A DNA stretch of 64,000 nt. It comes from an uncultured Saprospiraceae bacterium. Its GTDB lineage: Bacteria > Bacteroidota > Bacteroidia > Chitinophagales > Saprospiraceae. Location of the stretch: contig CAKZQC010000036.1 of the NCBI GenBank assembly GCA_937139495.1, positions 60,128 to 124,127 of the forward strand, written 5' to 3'. Positions 1 through 6,135 of this stretch are shown here, piece after piece (position 1 is the first letter of the stretch; each line of letters opens with the position of its first letter). The notes below the pieces were generated by a model, which did no database searches, was not told the DNA's origin, and saw nothing but the letters and a program-made list of their open reading frames with translations. The translations under genes were made by a program, and so were the position numbers.

Positions 1-275
1 TTCAATCCCCTGAGAAGAGTTTCAATCCAACATAAAAGTAGAGCAAGGTTTAGAGACCATCATTGCAGTTCTTGCTGCATTGAATGCGAAAGTTTCAATC
101 CAACATAAAAGTAGAGCAAGGTTTAGAGAATAGACTAATCACCACCAAGTATAAATAGTGCTTGGGTTTCAATCCAACATAAAAGTAGAGCAAGGTTTAG
201 AGCGGTTTAATAGTGCGTACAACCACTTAAACTTAGAAGTTTCAATCCAACATAAAAGTAGAGCAAGGTTTAGAG
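1..275 (-). CRISPR. CRISPR array, leader-proximal end (4 repeats, 3 full spacers)
   Basis: Four identical 37-nt repeats lie at 19-55, 92-128, 166-202 and 239-275, with unrelated spacers of 36, 37 and 36 nt at 56-91, 129-165 and 203-238. Read on the minus strand each repeat ends in GGATTGAAAC, the usual 8-nt 5' handle (ATTGAAAC) of type III-associated crRNAs. The array is therefore transcribed leftward, away from cas2, and continues beyond the window. Bases 1-18 do not look like an ordinary spacer; see the findings. No cas6 is visible in the window, so the repeat-processing nuclease is presumably encoded elsewhere. Confidence 0.97.
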
Positions 276-355
276 CCATAACATGATATATATTTCATAT
301 CTACAATATGGCGAATCATAGATAATCTTCCTACACACAAGATACATCTATTTTT
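276..355 (-). promoter_or_regulatory. CRISPR leader (short, AT-rich)
   Basis: These 80 bp lie between the last complete repeat and the cas2 stop codon, on the upstream side of the array given its minus-strand orientation. The stretch is AT-rich and has no ORF. By position it must hold the leader and any array promoter, unless the array is read through from the cas1-cas2 operon. No clear Bacteroidota promoter consensus was recognised. Confidence 0.6.
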
Positions 356-658
356 TTATAGCAACAAATATAACGGTGGATTAATAATTGTCTCCAAACA
401 GTTGCTATCTCCTATTATTGCAGCCGTCTGTAAGATAGGCAAAGACATCGGTATGATGATAATACTGTCTGTTTGACACAATTTTTTTTGGAGTAATTTT
501 GATACCGCCTGACTCAATGCAGCATATTCTTTTTTGCTAATCAGTCCCGACAAAAAAACAGATAATTGAACCCTTTCGCATTGATGACGTGCCAATAATT
601 TAGCCAGTGCCGTACGAATCTTATCATTTCCGATGTCATAACAAATCAAATAGTGCAT
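356..658 (-). CDS. cas2: CRISPR-associated endoribonuclease Cas2
   Basis: This 100-aa protein has the Cas2 ferredoxin-like signature: YDI near residues 8-10, then DKIRTALAKLL and RVQLSVF. Cas2 is a dimeric structural partner of Cas1 in spacer integration. The gene is last in a tight minus-strand operon and starts 11 nt after the stop of the 183-aa gene. It sits directly next to the array leader, as adaptation genes usually do. The C-terminus (NPPLYLLL) is short and hydrophobic. Length is normal for the family and assignment is secure. Activity has not been shown from sequence. Confidence 0.93.
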   Translation of the reverse strand: MHYLICYDIGNDKIRTALAKLLARHQCERVQLSVFLSGLISKKEYAALSQAVSKLLQKKLCQTDSIIIIPMSLPILQTAAIIGDSNCLETIINPPLYLLL

Positions 659-669
659 ATAATGTTGGC

Positions 670-1221
670 TTAAATTTCTTCTAGATAAATCGTTTTTTCT
701 TGCTTGCGATAACGCATATACCCTACCGTCAAACCCGAAAAAAGTAAAAGTAAAGACTCTGGCAAATCAAAATCAAACGGCTCTGCTTCTTCTACCTTTT
801 TGTGTGGTGTACTACCAGCCTCCAGCTGTATAAGGTGACGCTCTGTAGGCTCATAATACAACTTGCCATTTTCTTTTTCGTACAACCAATACCGAACGCC
901 TCGATGATGGCTACAAGCTCCCATTCCAGTATTTTTTTGCCGAATGCTATCCATGCAAATACAGCCGACTCGATAGCCAATAGGCGTTTCTTTGACTCTT
1001 TTTTTTCGACCTACTCTATCCCGATCCGATGTTCTAAAAACTTCTTCTTCCTCCCAGCCAACTACCGCAGGGGCAATCAAAATAGGTGTATTGGGGCTTT
1101 CTATTACTCTTCGACTAGGTTCCGTTAGTAGCGTATGCCAATTATTTTCGTACACCACAGAGCCCACCGCAGACAACGTGCTCGCACTCAAAAGATAAGG
1201 AAGTACCGCTTTGAAGTTCAT
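670..1221 (-). CDS. Two-TM envelope protein inside the cas1-cas2 operon (unknown function)
   Basis: This 183-aa protein is placed between cas1 (12-nt gap) and cas2 (11-nt gap), so it is almost certainly co-transcribed with them. An N-terminal hydrophobic stretch (about residues 5-25) could be a signal anchor. The middle carries a Cys/His cluster, VGCICMDS followed by GACSHHRGV, that resembles the G-x-C-S-x-H-x-G-V signature of DUF3761-type small extracytoplasmic domains. This similarity is from memory and unverified. The C-terminus has PES, a hydrophobic segment, then RYRKQEK, an arrangement like a PEP-CTERM-type sorting tail. It has no resemblance to known adaptation proteins (Cas4, Csn2, RT). 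The real function is unknown, but the position argues for a role linked to CRISPR adaptation or its regulation. Confidence 0.75.
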   Translation of the reverse strand: MNFKAVLPYLLSASTLSAVGSVVYENNWHTLLTEPSRRVIESPNTPILIAPAVVGWEEEEVFRTSDRDRVGRKKRVKETPIGYRVGCICMDSIRQKNTGMGACSHHRGVRYWLYEKENGKLYYEPTERHLIQLEAGSTPHKKVEEAEPFDFDLPESLLLLFSGLTVGYMRYRKQEKTIYLEEI

Positions 1222-1233
1222 AGCTATTGAAAT

Positions 1234-2250
1234 TTAAGTAACACTAAAAAATTTGAATAAAGTCGCCAATCGGTTTGCATCTATATCAATGTGCGTGTAG
1301 CGTTTTCGCTTCATATTCTGCTGTACTACTGCCGTATCCATATATTCAGTAAATGTCCCCAACAAAACTTTTTTGCCTACACCATTGAGCCACAGTCCAT
1401 CTCTATCTGTTTTATCAAAATGCTCTTGCAACCTTACTTTTTGCTGCAAACAAACCTGCAACGCTACTTCGTCCGCCCAATAGCGATAATACTCAATTAC
1501 ATCATAAACCAAAGTAGGCTTGCTGTATCGATCAGTATGCAGCACCCCAACATAAGGATCAATTCCTGCCTTAATTAAGCTCGTTTCCACGAGTGCATAC
1601 AAAATGCCATACAGGTAATTAATCACCGCATTGAAAGGATCATAAGCAGGACGGCGATGCCGTTTCCTAAACTCATATTGCTTGGGCAATACTTGACTCA
1701 AACAAAAAAAATATTGCTTGGACGCACTCCCCTCCCAACCTCTAAAAGTAGCTCCAATCTCCTTCAGCGAGCGTATATCTTTTTCCGCTTGCCAATTGCC
1801 AAACTTAGCCAATACGCCTTCCAGTATTTCATGTCCTTTGCTTACCGCCAATTGCTGTTGCCACGTTTCAAAACATTTCTGATGCTCCAAGTTCGTCAAT
1901 ACTGTTTGTTGATTACGGACTTTTTGTATCAATACTTCTTTTGTCCAAATCAACCCTTGGATATGTCCTGCAAACAAGGCTTGATGCTTCCGAATAGTAG
2001 AAACAGAGCCATAAGCTGCACTCCACATCTGCCCTAGCACCCGCCCATTTTTTTGTACCAAAAAAACAGGAATTTCATTTGCTATTGCCAATGCCAGTGC
2101 ATCGCTGCTCACTCTTGCACCTTTGCACAAAAATATAGTCTTGACTTTGGCTGGAGCCAACAAAACCGCCTCTTGTTCTAGTGGCTTGACCACAAAAACA
2201 CCATCTTGCACGCCCCAATACGCCCCATAACTGTCTATATGTAGTTGCAT
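1234..2250 (-). CDS. cas1: CRISPR-associated integrase Cas1
   Basis: Cas1 of 338 aa integrates new spacers as a Cas1-Cas2 complex. The catalytic set is visible: E173 in GWEGSASKQYF, H238 in GVLHTDRYSKP and D250 in TLVYDVIEYYR. Their spacing matches characterised Cas1 proteins. There is no fused reverse transcriptase or Cas6 domain, both of which occur in some type III Cas1 proteins. Start at 2250 follows the 140-aa gene by 9 nt. The operon order is 61-aa gene, 140-aa gene, cas1, 183-aa gene, cas2. It lies downstream of the sigma54-like promoter at 2979-2995. Confidence 0.96.
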   Translation of the reverse strand: MQLHIDSYGAYWGVQDGVFVVKPLEQEAVLLAPAKVKTIFLCKGARVSSDALALAIANEIPVFLVQKNGRVLGQMWSAAYGSVSTIRKHQALFAGHIQGLIWTKEVLIQKVRNQQTVLTNLEHQKCFETWQQQLAVSKGHEILEGVLAKFGNWQAEKDIRSLKEIGATFRGWEGSASKQYFFCLSQVLPKQYEFRKRHRRPAYDPFNAVINYLYGILYALVETSLIKAGIDPYVGVLHTDRYSKPTLVYDVIEYYRYWADEVALQVCLQQKVRLQEHFDKTDRDGLWLNGVGKKVLLGTFTEYMDTAVVQQNMKRKRYTHIDIDANRLATLFKFFSVT

Positions 2251-2259
2251 AGGCGCTTT

Positions 2260-2682
2260 TTATTCTTCGTTATCCCAAAAGAAAAAAATATGCACCGTTG
2301 TATCATCTGTCTTTATCGAAACGGTAATATTAGTTGCATAGTCATGCCAACGCATTTTCCCAATAGAAACATATTCCTTATTACACATCTTAACCCAAGC
2401 ATTTATTTCCGACAAAGGCTCCAAGACTTTTCGTCCAACACATTGCCTAGTTTCTTTGTCAAAATAATAGCAATAGCCAGCCGAATAAGTATCTCCGTCT
2501 GCATTTAGATGTTTTTTGATACAATACATAAAAGGCAAATCACCTTCATCAGGCACTCCTTCTTCAAATTCACAATCCGAATTGGCTTTAATTTCTGTTC
2601 GAGTAAGTCCTATTTGCCCCACCGCACCATAAGCACAAAGAAAGGTCAGGACAGCGACTAAAAGTATTTTTATAGGTACCAT
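2260..2682 (-). CDS. Secreted Cys-containing protein upstream of cas1 (unknown function)
   Basis: This 140-aa protein has a clear N-terminal signal peptide (VPIKILLVAVLTFLCAYG, probable cleavage after AVGQ). Five further cysteines follow in DCEFE, YCIKK, YCYYF, RQCVG and KMCNK, suggesting disulfides in the periplasm or outside the cell. I recognise no domain. The stop is only 9 nt before the cas1 start and the upstream small membrane gene ends 39 nt away, so it belongs to the cas1 operon. An exported protein is unexpected in a CRISPR adaptation operon, because Cas1-Cas2 acts in the cytoplasm. It could be a passenger, or part of an envelope-level defence response induced together with adaptation. 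Confidence 0.72.
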   Translation of the reverse strand: MVPIKILLVAVLTFLCAYGAVGQIGLTRTEIKANSDCEFEEGVPDEGDLPFMYCIKKHLNADGDTYSAGYCYYFDKETRQCVGRKVLEPLSEINAWVKMCNKEYVSIGKMRWHDYATNITVSIKTDDTTVHIFFFWDNEE

Positions 2683-2721
2683 TGGTTTTCTTATTTTTTG
2701 AATTATAAAAATGATTCGTTT

Positions 2722-2907
2722 CTACTTGTTTGCAAAAAGCATAAAGAGAACTCCTCCAATGATCAAATCAAATACCTTGGTCAAGATTGCCCAAACAATC
2801 AAGAAAATTAACGCCGTACCAAAACTACTGGGTTCTACCCAATTCCAAGCGGTAGTTCCAGCCAACAGCCAAGAACCGACAAAAGCAATTATTGCAATAC
2901 CTTCCAT
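2722..2907 (-). CDS. Small two-TM membrane protein, first gene of the cas1 operon
   Basis: This 61-aa ORF is almost entirely hydrophobic. One helix spans about residues 3-22 (IAIIAFVGSWLLAGTTAW) and a second about residues 30-57 (GTALIFLIVWAILTKVFDL and on), ending in FANK. No family is recognised. It begins with ATG at 2907, about 61 nt downstream of the predicted start point of the -24/-12 promoter at 2979-2995, and is followed by the secreted 140-aa gene. Small membrane proteins are often overlooked effectors or anchors in defence loci, but nothing in the sequence proves that here. Coding status rests on position, uninterrupted reading frame and membrane-like composition. Confidence 0.6.
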   Translation of the reverse strand: MEGIAIIAFVGSWLLAGTTAWNWVEPSSFGTALIFLIVWAILTKVFDLIIGGVLFMLFANK

Positions 2908-2978
2908 TTTTTATTTATTTTAAAGGGTTATAAAAGAGATGCTCCTAATTTTCTATACTAGCAGCCTTCCTCCCCTTT

Positions 2979-2995
2979 TGCCAAAAGTATTCCAA
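2979..2995 (-). promoter_or_regulatory. Candidate sigma54 (-24/-12) promoter of the cas1 operon
   Basis: On the minus strand the site reads TTGGAATACTTTTGGCA. It has GG (2993-2992), exactly 10 bp, then GC (2981-2980), the invariant spacing of sigma54 promoters. TGG and GGCA flanks fit the TGGCACG-N4-TTGCA consensus. The start point would be near 2968, about 61 nt before the ATG at 2907. An activator-type inverted repeat is centred about 63 bp further upstream. The divergent end of the locus encodes a sigma54 activator with GAFTGA, which makes this site plausible. Confidence 0.6.
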
Positions 2996-3041
2996 CGCTC
3001 CAAACCGCCTATTTACGCACTTCTATCGCTACCGCCATCAT

Positions 3042-3070
3042 CAATTATTGATTAGACCCATCAGTTATTG
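3042..3070. promoter_or_regulatory. Candidate activator binding site (inverted repeat), cas1 operon copy
   Basis: Arms CAATTATTGAT (3042-3052) and ATCAGTTATTG (3060-3070) are separated by TAGACCC. Its reverse complement aligns with the perfect inverted repeat at 12783-12812, sharing the core TGATGGGT plus both AT-rich arms, with one base of length difference. The same motif in two cas intergenic regions suggests a shared regulator, most likely the CARF-sigma54 protein at 12854-14299. Confidence 0.55.
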
Positions 3071-3117
3071 ACAGCTTTCACTTTACTTTGTTGCCATGCC
3101 AATATACACCAACCACC

Positions 3118-3158
3118 AAAAAAATCTGCTAGACACCCTTTAAAGCATCTAGCAGATT
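3118..3158 (-). terminator. Rho-independent terminator of the cmr operon
   Basis: Perfect 11-bp arms AATCTGCTAGA (3123-3133) and TCTAGCAGATT (3148-3158) are followed on the minus strand by a T7 run (3124-3118). It lies downstream of the last gene of the cmr operon (3276) and upstream of the regulatory region of the cas1 operon, so it separates the two transcription units. Confidence 0.85.
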
Positions 3159-3275
3159 CTATCTATTGTATAGAGCAAGAGCGTGTCTAAGGTTTAGTTT
3201 TTTCCTTTGCCGCTCCAAGGCGGCAGAGGACCCACAATTTCAAAGAACGGTGGCTTCAAGAGAGCCTATTCAATA
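3159..3275. other. Non-coding spacer with short repeat fragment
   Basis: There is no credible gene here. At 3178-3196 lies AGAGCGTGTCTAAGGTTTAG, closely related to sequences at 50874-50891 and 48941-48952. A small inverted repeat GCCGC/GCGGC is at 3209-3224. This may be the eroded end of a mobile element. Together with 2908-3158 it makes up the 368-bp gap between the cas1 and cmr operons. Confidence 0.4.
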
Positions 3276-3629
3276 TTATTCATACGCACGAAATTGCTCA
3301 AAAGCAAATCGCACTATTTTGTTTCCTTGTTCATCATAACTAACCAACCGCTCCGAAGTACTTGCATAACAAGGAATACCCACCTTTGTCAACAGCTTAA
3401 CCAACTGATACGTCAACGTCATCTCCCCCATTACATGTACCGCTTTGGGCTGTAAGGCTGCTATTTCATCTACATACTTTAGAGCGAGCACCGCTACTTG
3501 TTCTGTACTCCAGCTCGCCTTTACATTCGGAAAAGCCATATCCACCACCATTCCAAATTGCTGCTGGGCAGCTTTTAGCTGTTCTGGCGACCAAGTGGAT
3601 TTAGGGTGATTACTTAGGTTGATTAGCAT
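3276..3629 (-). CDS. Csx20-like small CRISPR protein, putative ring nuclease
   Basis: This 117-aa soluble protein is encoded last in the cmr operon, 11 nt after cmr6. It opens with MLINLSNHP and carries VHVMGEMTLTYQLV followed by GIPCYASTSERLV, and ends EQFRAYE. This order (N-terminal NH near a Rossmann strand, central G-E/D-x4-Y-x-x-V, then I-P-x-Y-S/A-S/T-T, C-terminal FRxY) is how I remember the Csx20 family. Csx20 proteins accompany signalling type III systems and are considered ring nucleases that cleave cyclic tetra-adenylate. The inference fits the neighbouring Cas10 cyclase and CARF nuclease, which need an off-switch. A different Rossmann-fold accessory protein remains possible. Confidence 0.55.
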   Translation of the reverse strand: MLINLSNHPKSTWSPEQLKAAQQQFGMVVDMAFPNVKASWSTEQVAVLALKYVDEIAALQPKAVHVMGEMTLTYQLVKLLTKVGIPCYASTSERLVSYDEQGNKIVRFAFEQFRAYE

Positions 3630-3640
3630 GATACTTATCT

Positions 3641-4672
3641 TTATTGAGCCTCTTCAAAAAATCCATACCCTACCGCTGTTTTAGCTCCTATCCCATGTTC
3701 AGATAAGGCTCTTTGAAGCCAATAGGCTGCTATTTTTGTTAGGGAGAAATCAGAGGTAAGTTTTTTGTTGCTATTTTTTATCAATGGAGAATTATTTTTC
3801 ACTTCATCTGATAGTGTTGTATTATTTTTTTGTTCTCCTAGTATAAATTTAAACTCTGTACCTGCTTTAACTGTCAAAAAAGTAAGCGGTACAGGATTGT
3901 ATATATCTGCAGGAGGCTTACTATATAAATTACCTTCCTTAGCTCCATACCATTCCCCATAATGTGGAGTCATGACATCTACTTCTACTTCAGGGGCTTT
4001 AGTTGGGTAACTATCAAAAAAGATAACATTACCTCTAGTCGACCCACTGCCTGCCTTATCATTGGTACCAAATATAGCTGCAAAAACAAGATCTTCCATT
4101 GCTTTCTGCTCCAATAATTCGTCTCGCTTTTGTATATTATTCTTAACTACTTTTTCTTCACCTTCGAGTGGGTACTTTTCTTTTTCATTTTCAGTTAATT
4201 CAAAAAAGCATCTAATCAAGTAGCTCCTCACTACGCCTTTTATTCCACTAGCAGGAATATAAGGAAATCCATAAATGTGATGTAGTGTCAAGGAGTTTTC
4301 ATAGACGGAAGCCCCACCCATGCCTACTATCATTCTACTGCTTGTAGTTTGATTCCAGCATTTTACTTTTGTAGTACTTATTTCTGCTGTTTTTTCTTGG
4401 CGTTCAACTAATTGGAGATAGAAATTATCCCCAATTTCTATCTTTTTGTCCTTATACTCGTCAGAAATTACTTTATAACTACCATTGGCATCAAATCTTG
4501 TTAGCTTATTCCATTGCAAATGAAAATTAGATACGTTACTAATTAAATTTAAAGTATCCTTTGGATTTCTTCTACGACCACCTTTCAAACGTGGCAGGAC
4601 TTCCTTCTTTTTACTCTTATCTTTACTATTCCCTCTACCTCTATTATTGTTATAATACTTTTCTTTTGACAT
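3641..4672 (-). CDS. cmr6: Type III-B RAMP protein Cmr6
   Basis: Cmr6 (343 aa) caps the Cmr backbone with Cmr1. The RAMP core is visible as YIPASGIKGVVRSYLIR (about residues 135-152) and a C-terminal glycine-rich loop, GIGAKTAVGYGFF, typical of Cmr6. The motif GSGSTRGNVIFFD is also characteristic. The first 35 residues are unusually basic and Asn/Gly/Lys-rich (NNNRGRGNSKDKSKKKE), perhaps an RNA-contacting tail. The gene follows cmr5 by 9 nt and precedes the Csx20-like gene by 11 nt in the minus-strand operon. Confidence 0.9.
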   Translation of the reverse strand: MSKEKYYNNNRGRGNSKDKSKKKEVLPRLKGGRRRNPKDTLNLISNVSNFHLQWNKLTRFDANGSYKVISDEYKDKKIEIGDNFYLQLVERQEKTAEISTTKVKCWNQTTSSRMIVGMGGASVYENSLTLHHIYGFPYIPASGIKGVVRSYLIRCFFELTENEKEKYPLEGEEKVVKNNIQKRDELLEQKAMEDLVFAAIFGTNDKAGSGSTRGNVIFFDSYPTKAPEVEVDVMTPHYGEWYGAKEGNLYSKPPADIYNPVPLTFLTVKAGTEFKFILGEQKNNTTLSDEVKNNSPLIKNSNKKLTSDFSLTKIAAYWLQRALSEHGIGAKTAVGYGFFEEAQ

Positions 4673-4681
4673 AGCCTTTTT

Positions 4682-5065
4682 TTAAGATTCGATCATGCCT
4701 TCTGCAAAACGCTTCAGCCATACCACCAATGCCAGAACCTCTACTGTACAAGCTCTGTAAGTATCTGAGTCTAGTTTAATTACTTGTTCTACTAATTTTT
4801 CATCGTTCAGTAACAACTTAAATAGACTTGACTCTTTTGTTAGCCAATTACTTAAATGCTTATTCAGTAATTGATGATGATCCTTATTTTTGGCATACAT
4901 AAAAGCAAGTGCAGCTCCCAATCCATTAGTTTGAATCATAGAACCTATTTTTCTAACTAAGCTTTTGTACTCTTTACTATGATTTTTGTTCTTCTCAAAA
5001 ACATCTTTAACAGCTTTATAAGCATAAGCAGCACGTCCACCTTCTAGTTTTGTTATCTCACTCAT
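4682..5065 (-). CDS. cmr5: Type III-B small subunit Cmr5
   Basis: Cmr5 of 127 aa is an all-helical small subunit that lines the target RNA channel of the Cmr complex. It has the expected size and a typical N-terminal pattern, GRAAYAYKAVKDV, with the central segment IQTNGLGAALAFMYAK, which is a good family signature. Its place between cmr4 (10-nt gap) and cmr6 (9-nt gap) supports the call. There is nothing unusual in its sequence. Confidence 0.9.
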   Translation of the reverse strand: MSEITKLEGGRAAYAYKAVKDVFEKNKNHSKEYKSLVRKIGSMIQTNGLGAALAFMYAKNKDHHQLLNKHLSNWLTKESSLFKLLLNDEKLVEQVIKLDSDTYRACTVEVLALVVWLKRFAEGMIES

Positions 5066-5075
5066 ATTATTCTCC

Positions 5076-6122
5076 CTATTTTTTTGTACAGTCTTTGTCA
5101 GAAAGTTGAGTTAAAAATTGAGTACGAACGATACCCTTTCCTAGCGTAGCACTTCCACCTATTTGCAATCTTTCAGGACAATTCTCCTTGAAGTAACAAG
5201 TAATTTCATCGGCACTTTTACCACCTGCTTTAAATTCTGGAGCTGCCAATATCATACTATACAAAACGGACTCTGCTGGCAAATACTCTTCTGTAAACAG
5301 CCCTGTATCTGCTGCTGTACCTGTTATGTTGTTAATTTTGTTACGAGTAATGACTTCCGTACTCAAATTGACAAAATCCTTAAAAGCATTGTCATTCAGT
5401 ACGACAATACTACTTTTCATCTTGCCCTCCCAATAAGAACCTTCTGGAGCAATATTATTGTTTACTAACCATTCTCCTAATGTGCAAGATTGACCATTAT
5501 CTTTTTCTTTTATAGTTATGTCCTTTGTTTCTGCTTGAAAGGTGTATTCTTCCAGCACTACAAATTTATCAGCACCTTTTGAAATAGCAATATCATCTGA
5601 CGAAATTCTACATTTACCTTCTAGAACATCATCAACACCTACACTTAGTTTTTCACAACCATTCATTGTCCGCATATCCTGCTCAAACTGCCTTAATACC
5701 TTATGGCAAGTAATCCAAGCAAAAACTCCCTTCATAGACTTGACTGGAAACAAAAATAAACGAGCATCAGAGATACCTAAGCAGCCTGCGAAGCGTTTAT
5801 TTTCTTCTGGTAATAATTTACTCATTTCTTCCTTACTAAACCCTCTCAATGCTCCTTCATCATACCCGAAGGCTTGGTTAAGTGCTCGTAAAGCTTCTTG
5901 TTTTACGGTTTTAGCTTTTTCGGAATCTGTTTCTTCTGTTATCAAAGCTTTTTGCTCCATATTTTCCCTCAAAGCTCCTTTCATACTAGAGCCTTCTATC
6001 TTCGGAAAACTCGTGTGTCGCTCTCGCTGTATAGGCAAGTCAACAATTCCTAGATCTGAGCCACTTCCAGCATGCAAGGGTGTTTCGCATATCATAAACA
6101 GTGGATTACTATTTTTGTACAT
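5076..6122 (-). CDS. cmr4: Type III-B backbone RNase Cmr4
   Basis: Cmr4 (348 aa) forms the repeated backbone of the Cmr complex and cleaves target RNA at 6-nt intervals. The N-terminus reads HAGSGSDLGIVDLPIQRE (residues 17-34); D28 corresponds by alignment from memory to the catalytic Asp of characterised Cmr4. The RAMP motif IEGSSMKGALRE follows at about 42-53. The active site therefore appears intact, so RNA slicing should occur and help end Cas10 signalling. The gene follows the CARF nuclease by 13 nt, so the backbone and signalling genes share one operon. Confidence 0.94.
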   Translation of the reverse strand: MYKNSNPLFMICETPLHAGSGSDLGIVDLPIQRERHTSFPKIEGSSMKGALRENMEQKALITEETDSEKAKTVKQEALRALNQAFGYDEGALRGFSKEEMSKLLPEENKRFAGCLGISDARLFLFPVKSMKGVFAWITCHKVLRQFEQDMRTMNGCEKLSVGVDDVLEGKCRISSDDIAISKGADKFVVLEEYTFQAETKDITIKEKDNGQSCTLGEWLVNNNIAPEGSYWEGKMKSSIVVLNDNAFKDFVNLSTEVITRNKINNITGTAADTGLFTEEYLPAESVLYSMILAAPEFKAGGKSADEITCYFKENCPERLQIGGSATLGKGIVRTQFLTQLSDKDCTKK

Positions 6123-6135
6123 ATTATTTGGTGTT

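Noticed and set aside
802..1128. 108-aa plus-strand ORF opposite the 183-aa gene
   Set aside because: Lies wholly within a gene of a tight minus-strand operon and has no recognisable features; a shadow frame.
2961..2975. A second GG-N10-GC sigma54 match on the minus strand
   Set aside because: Spacing is right, but the sequence is a G/A-rich run with a poorer fit than 2979-2995. It was kept out of the annotation.
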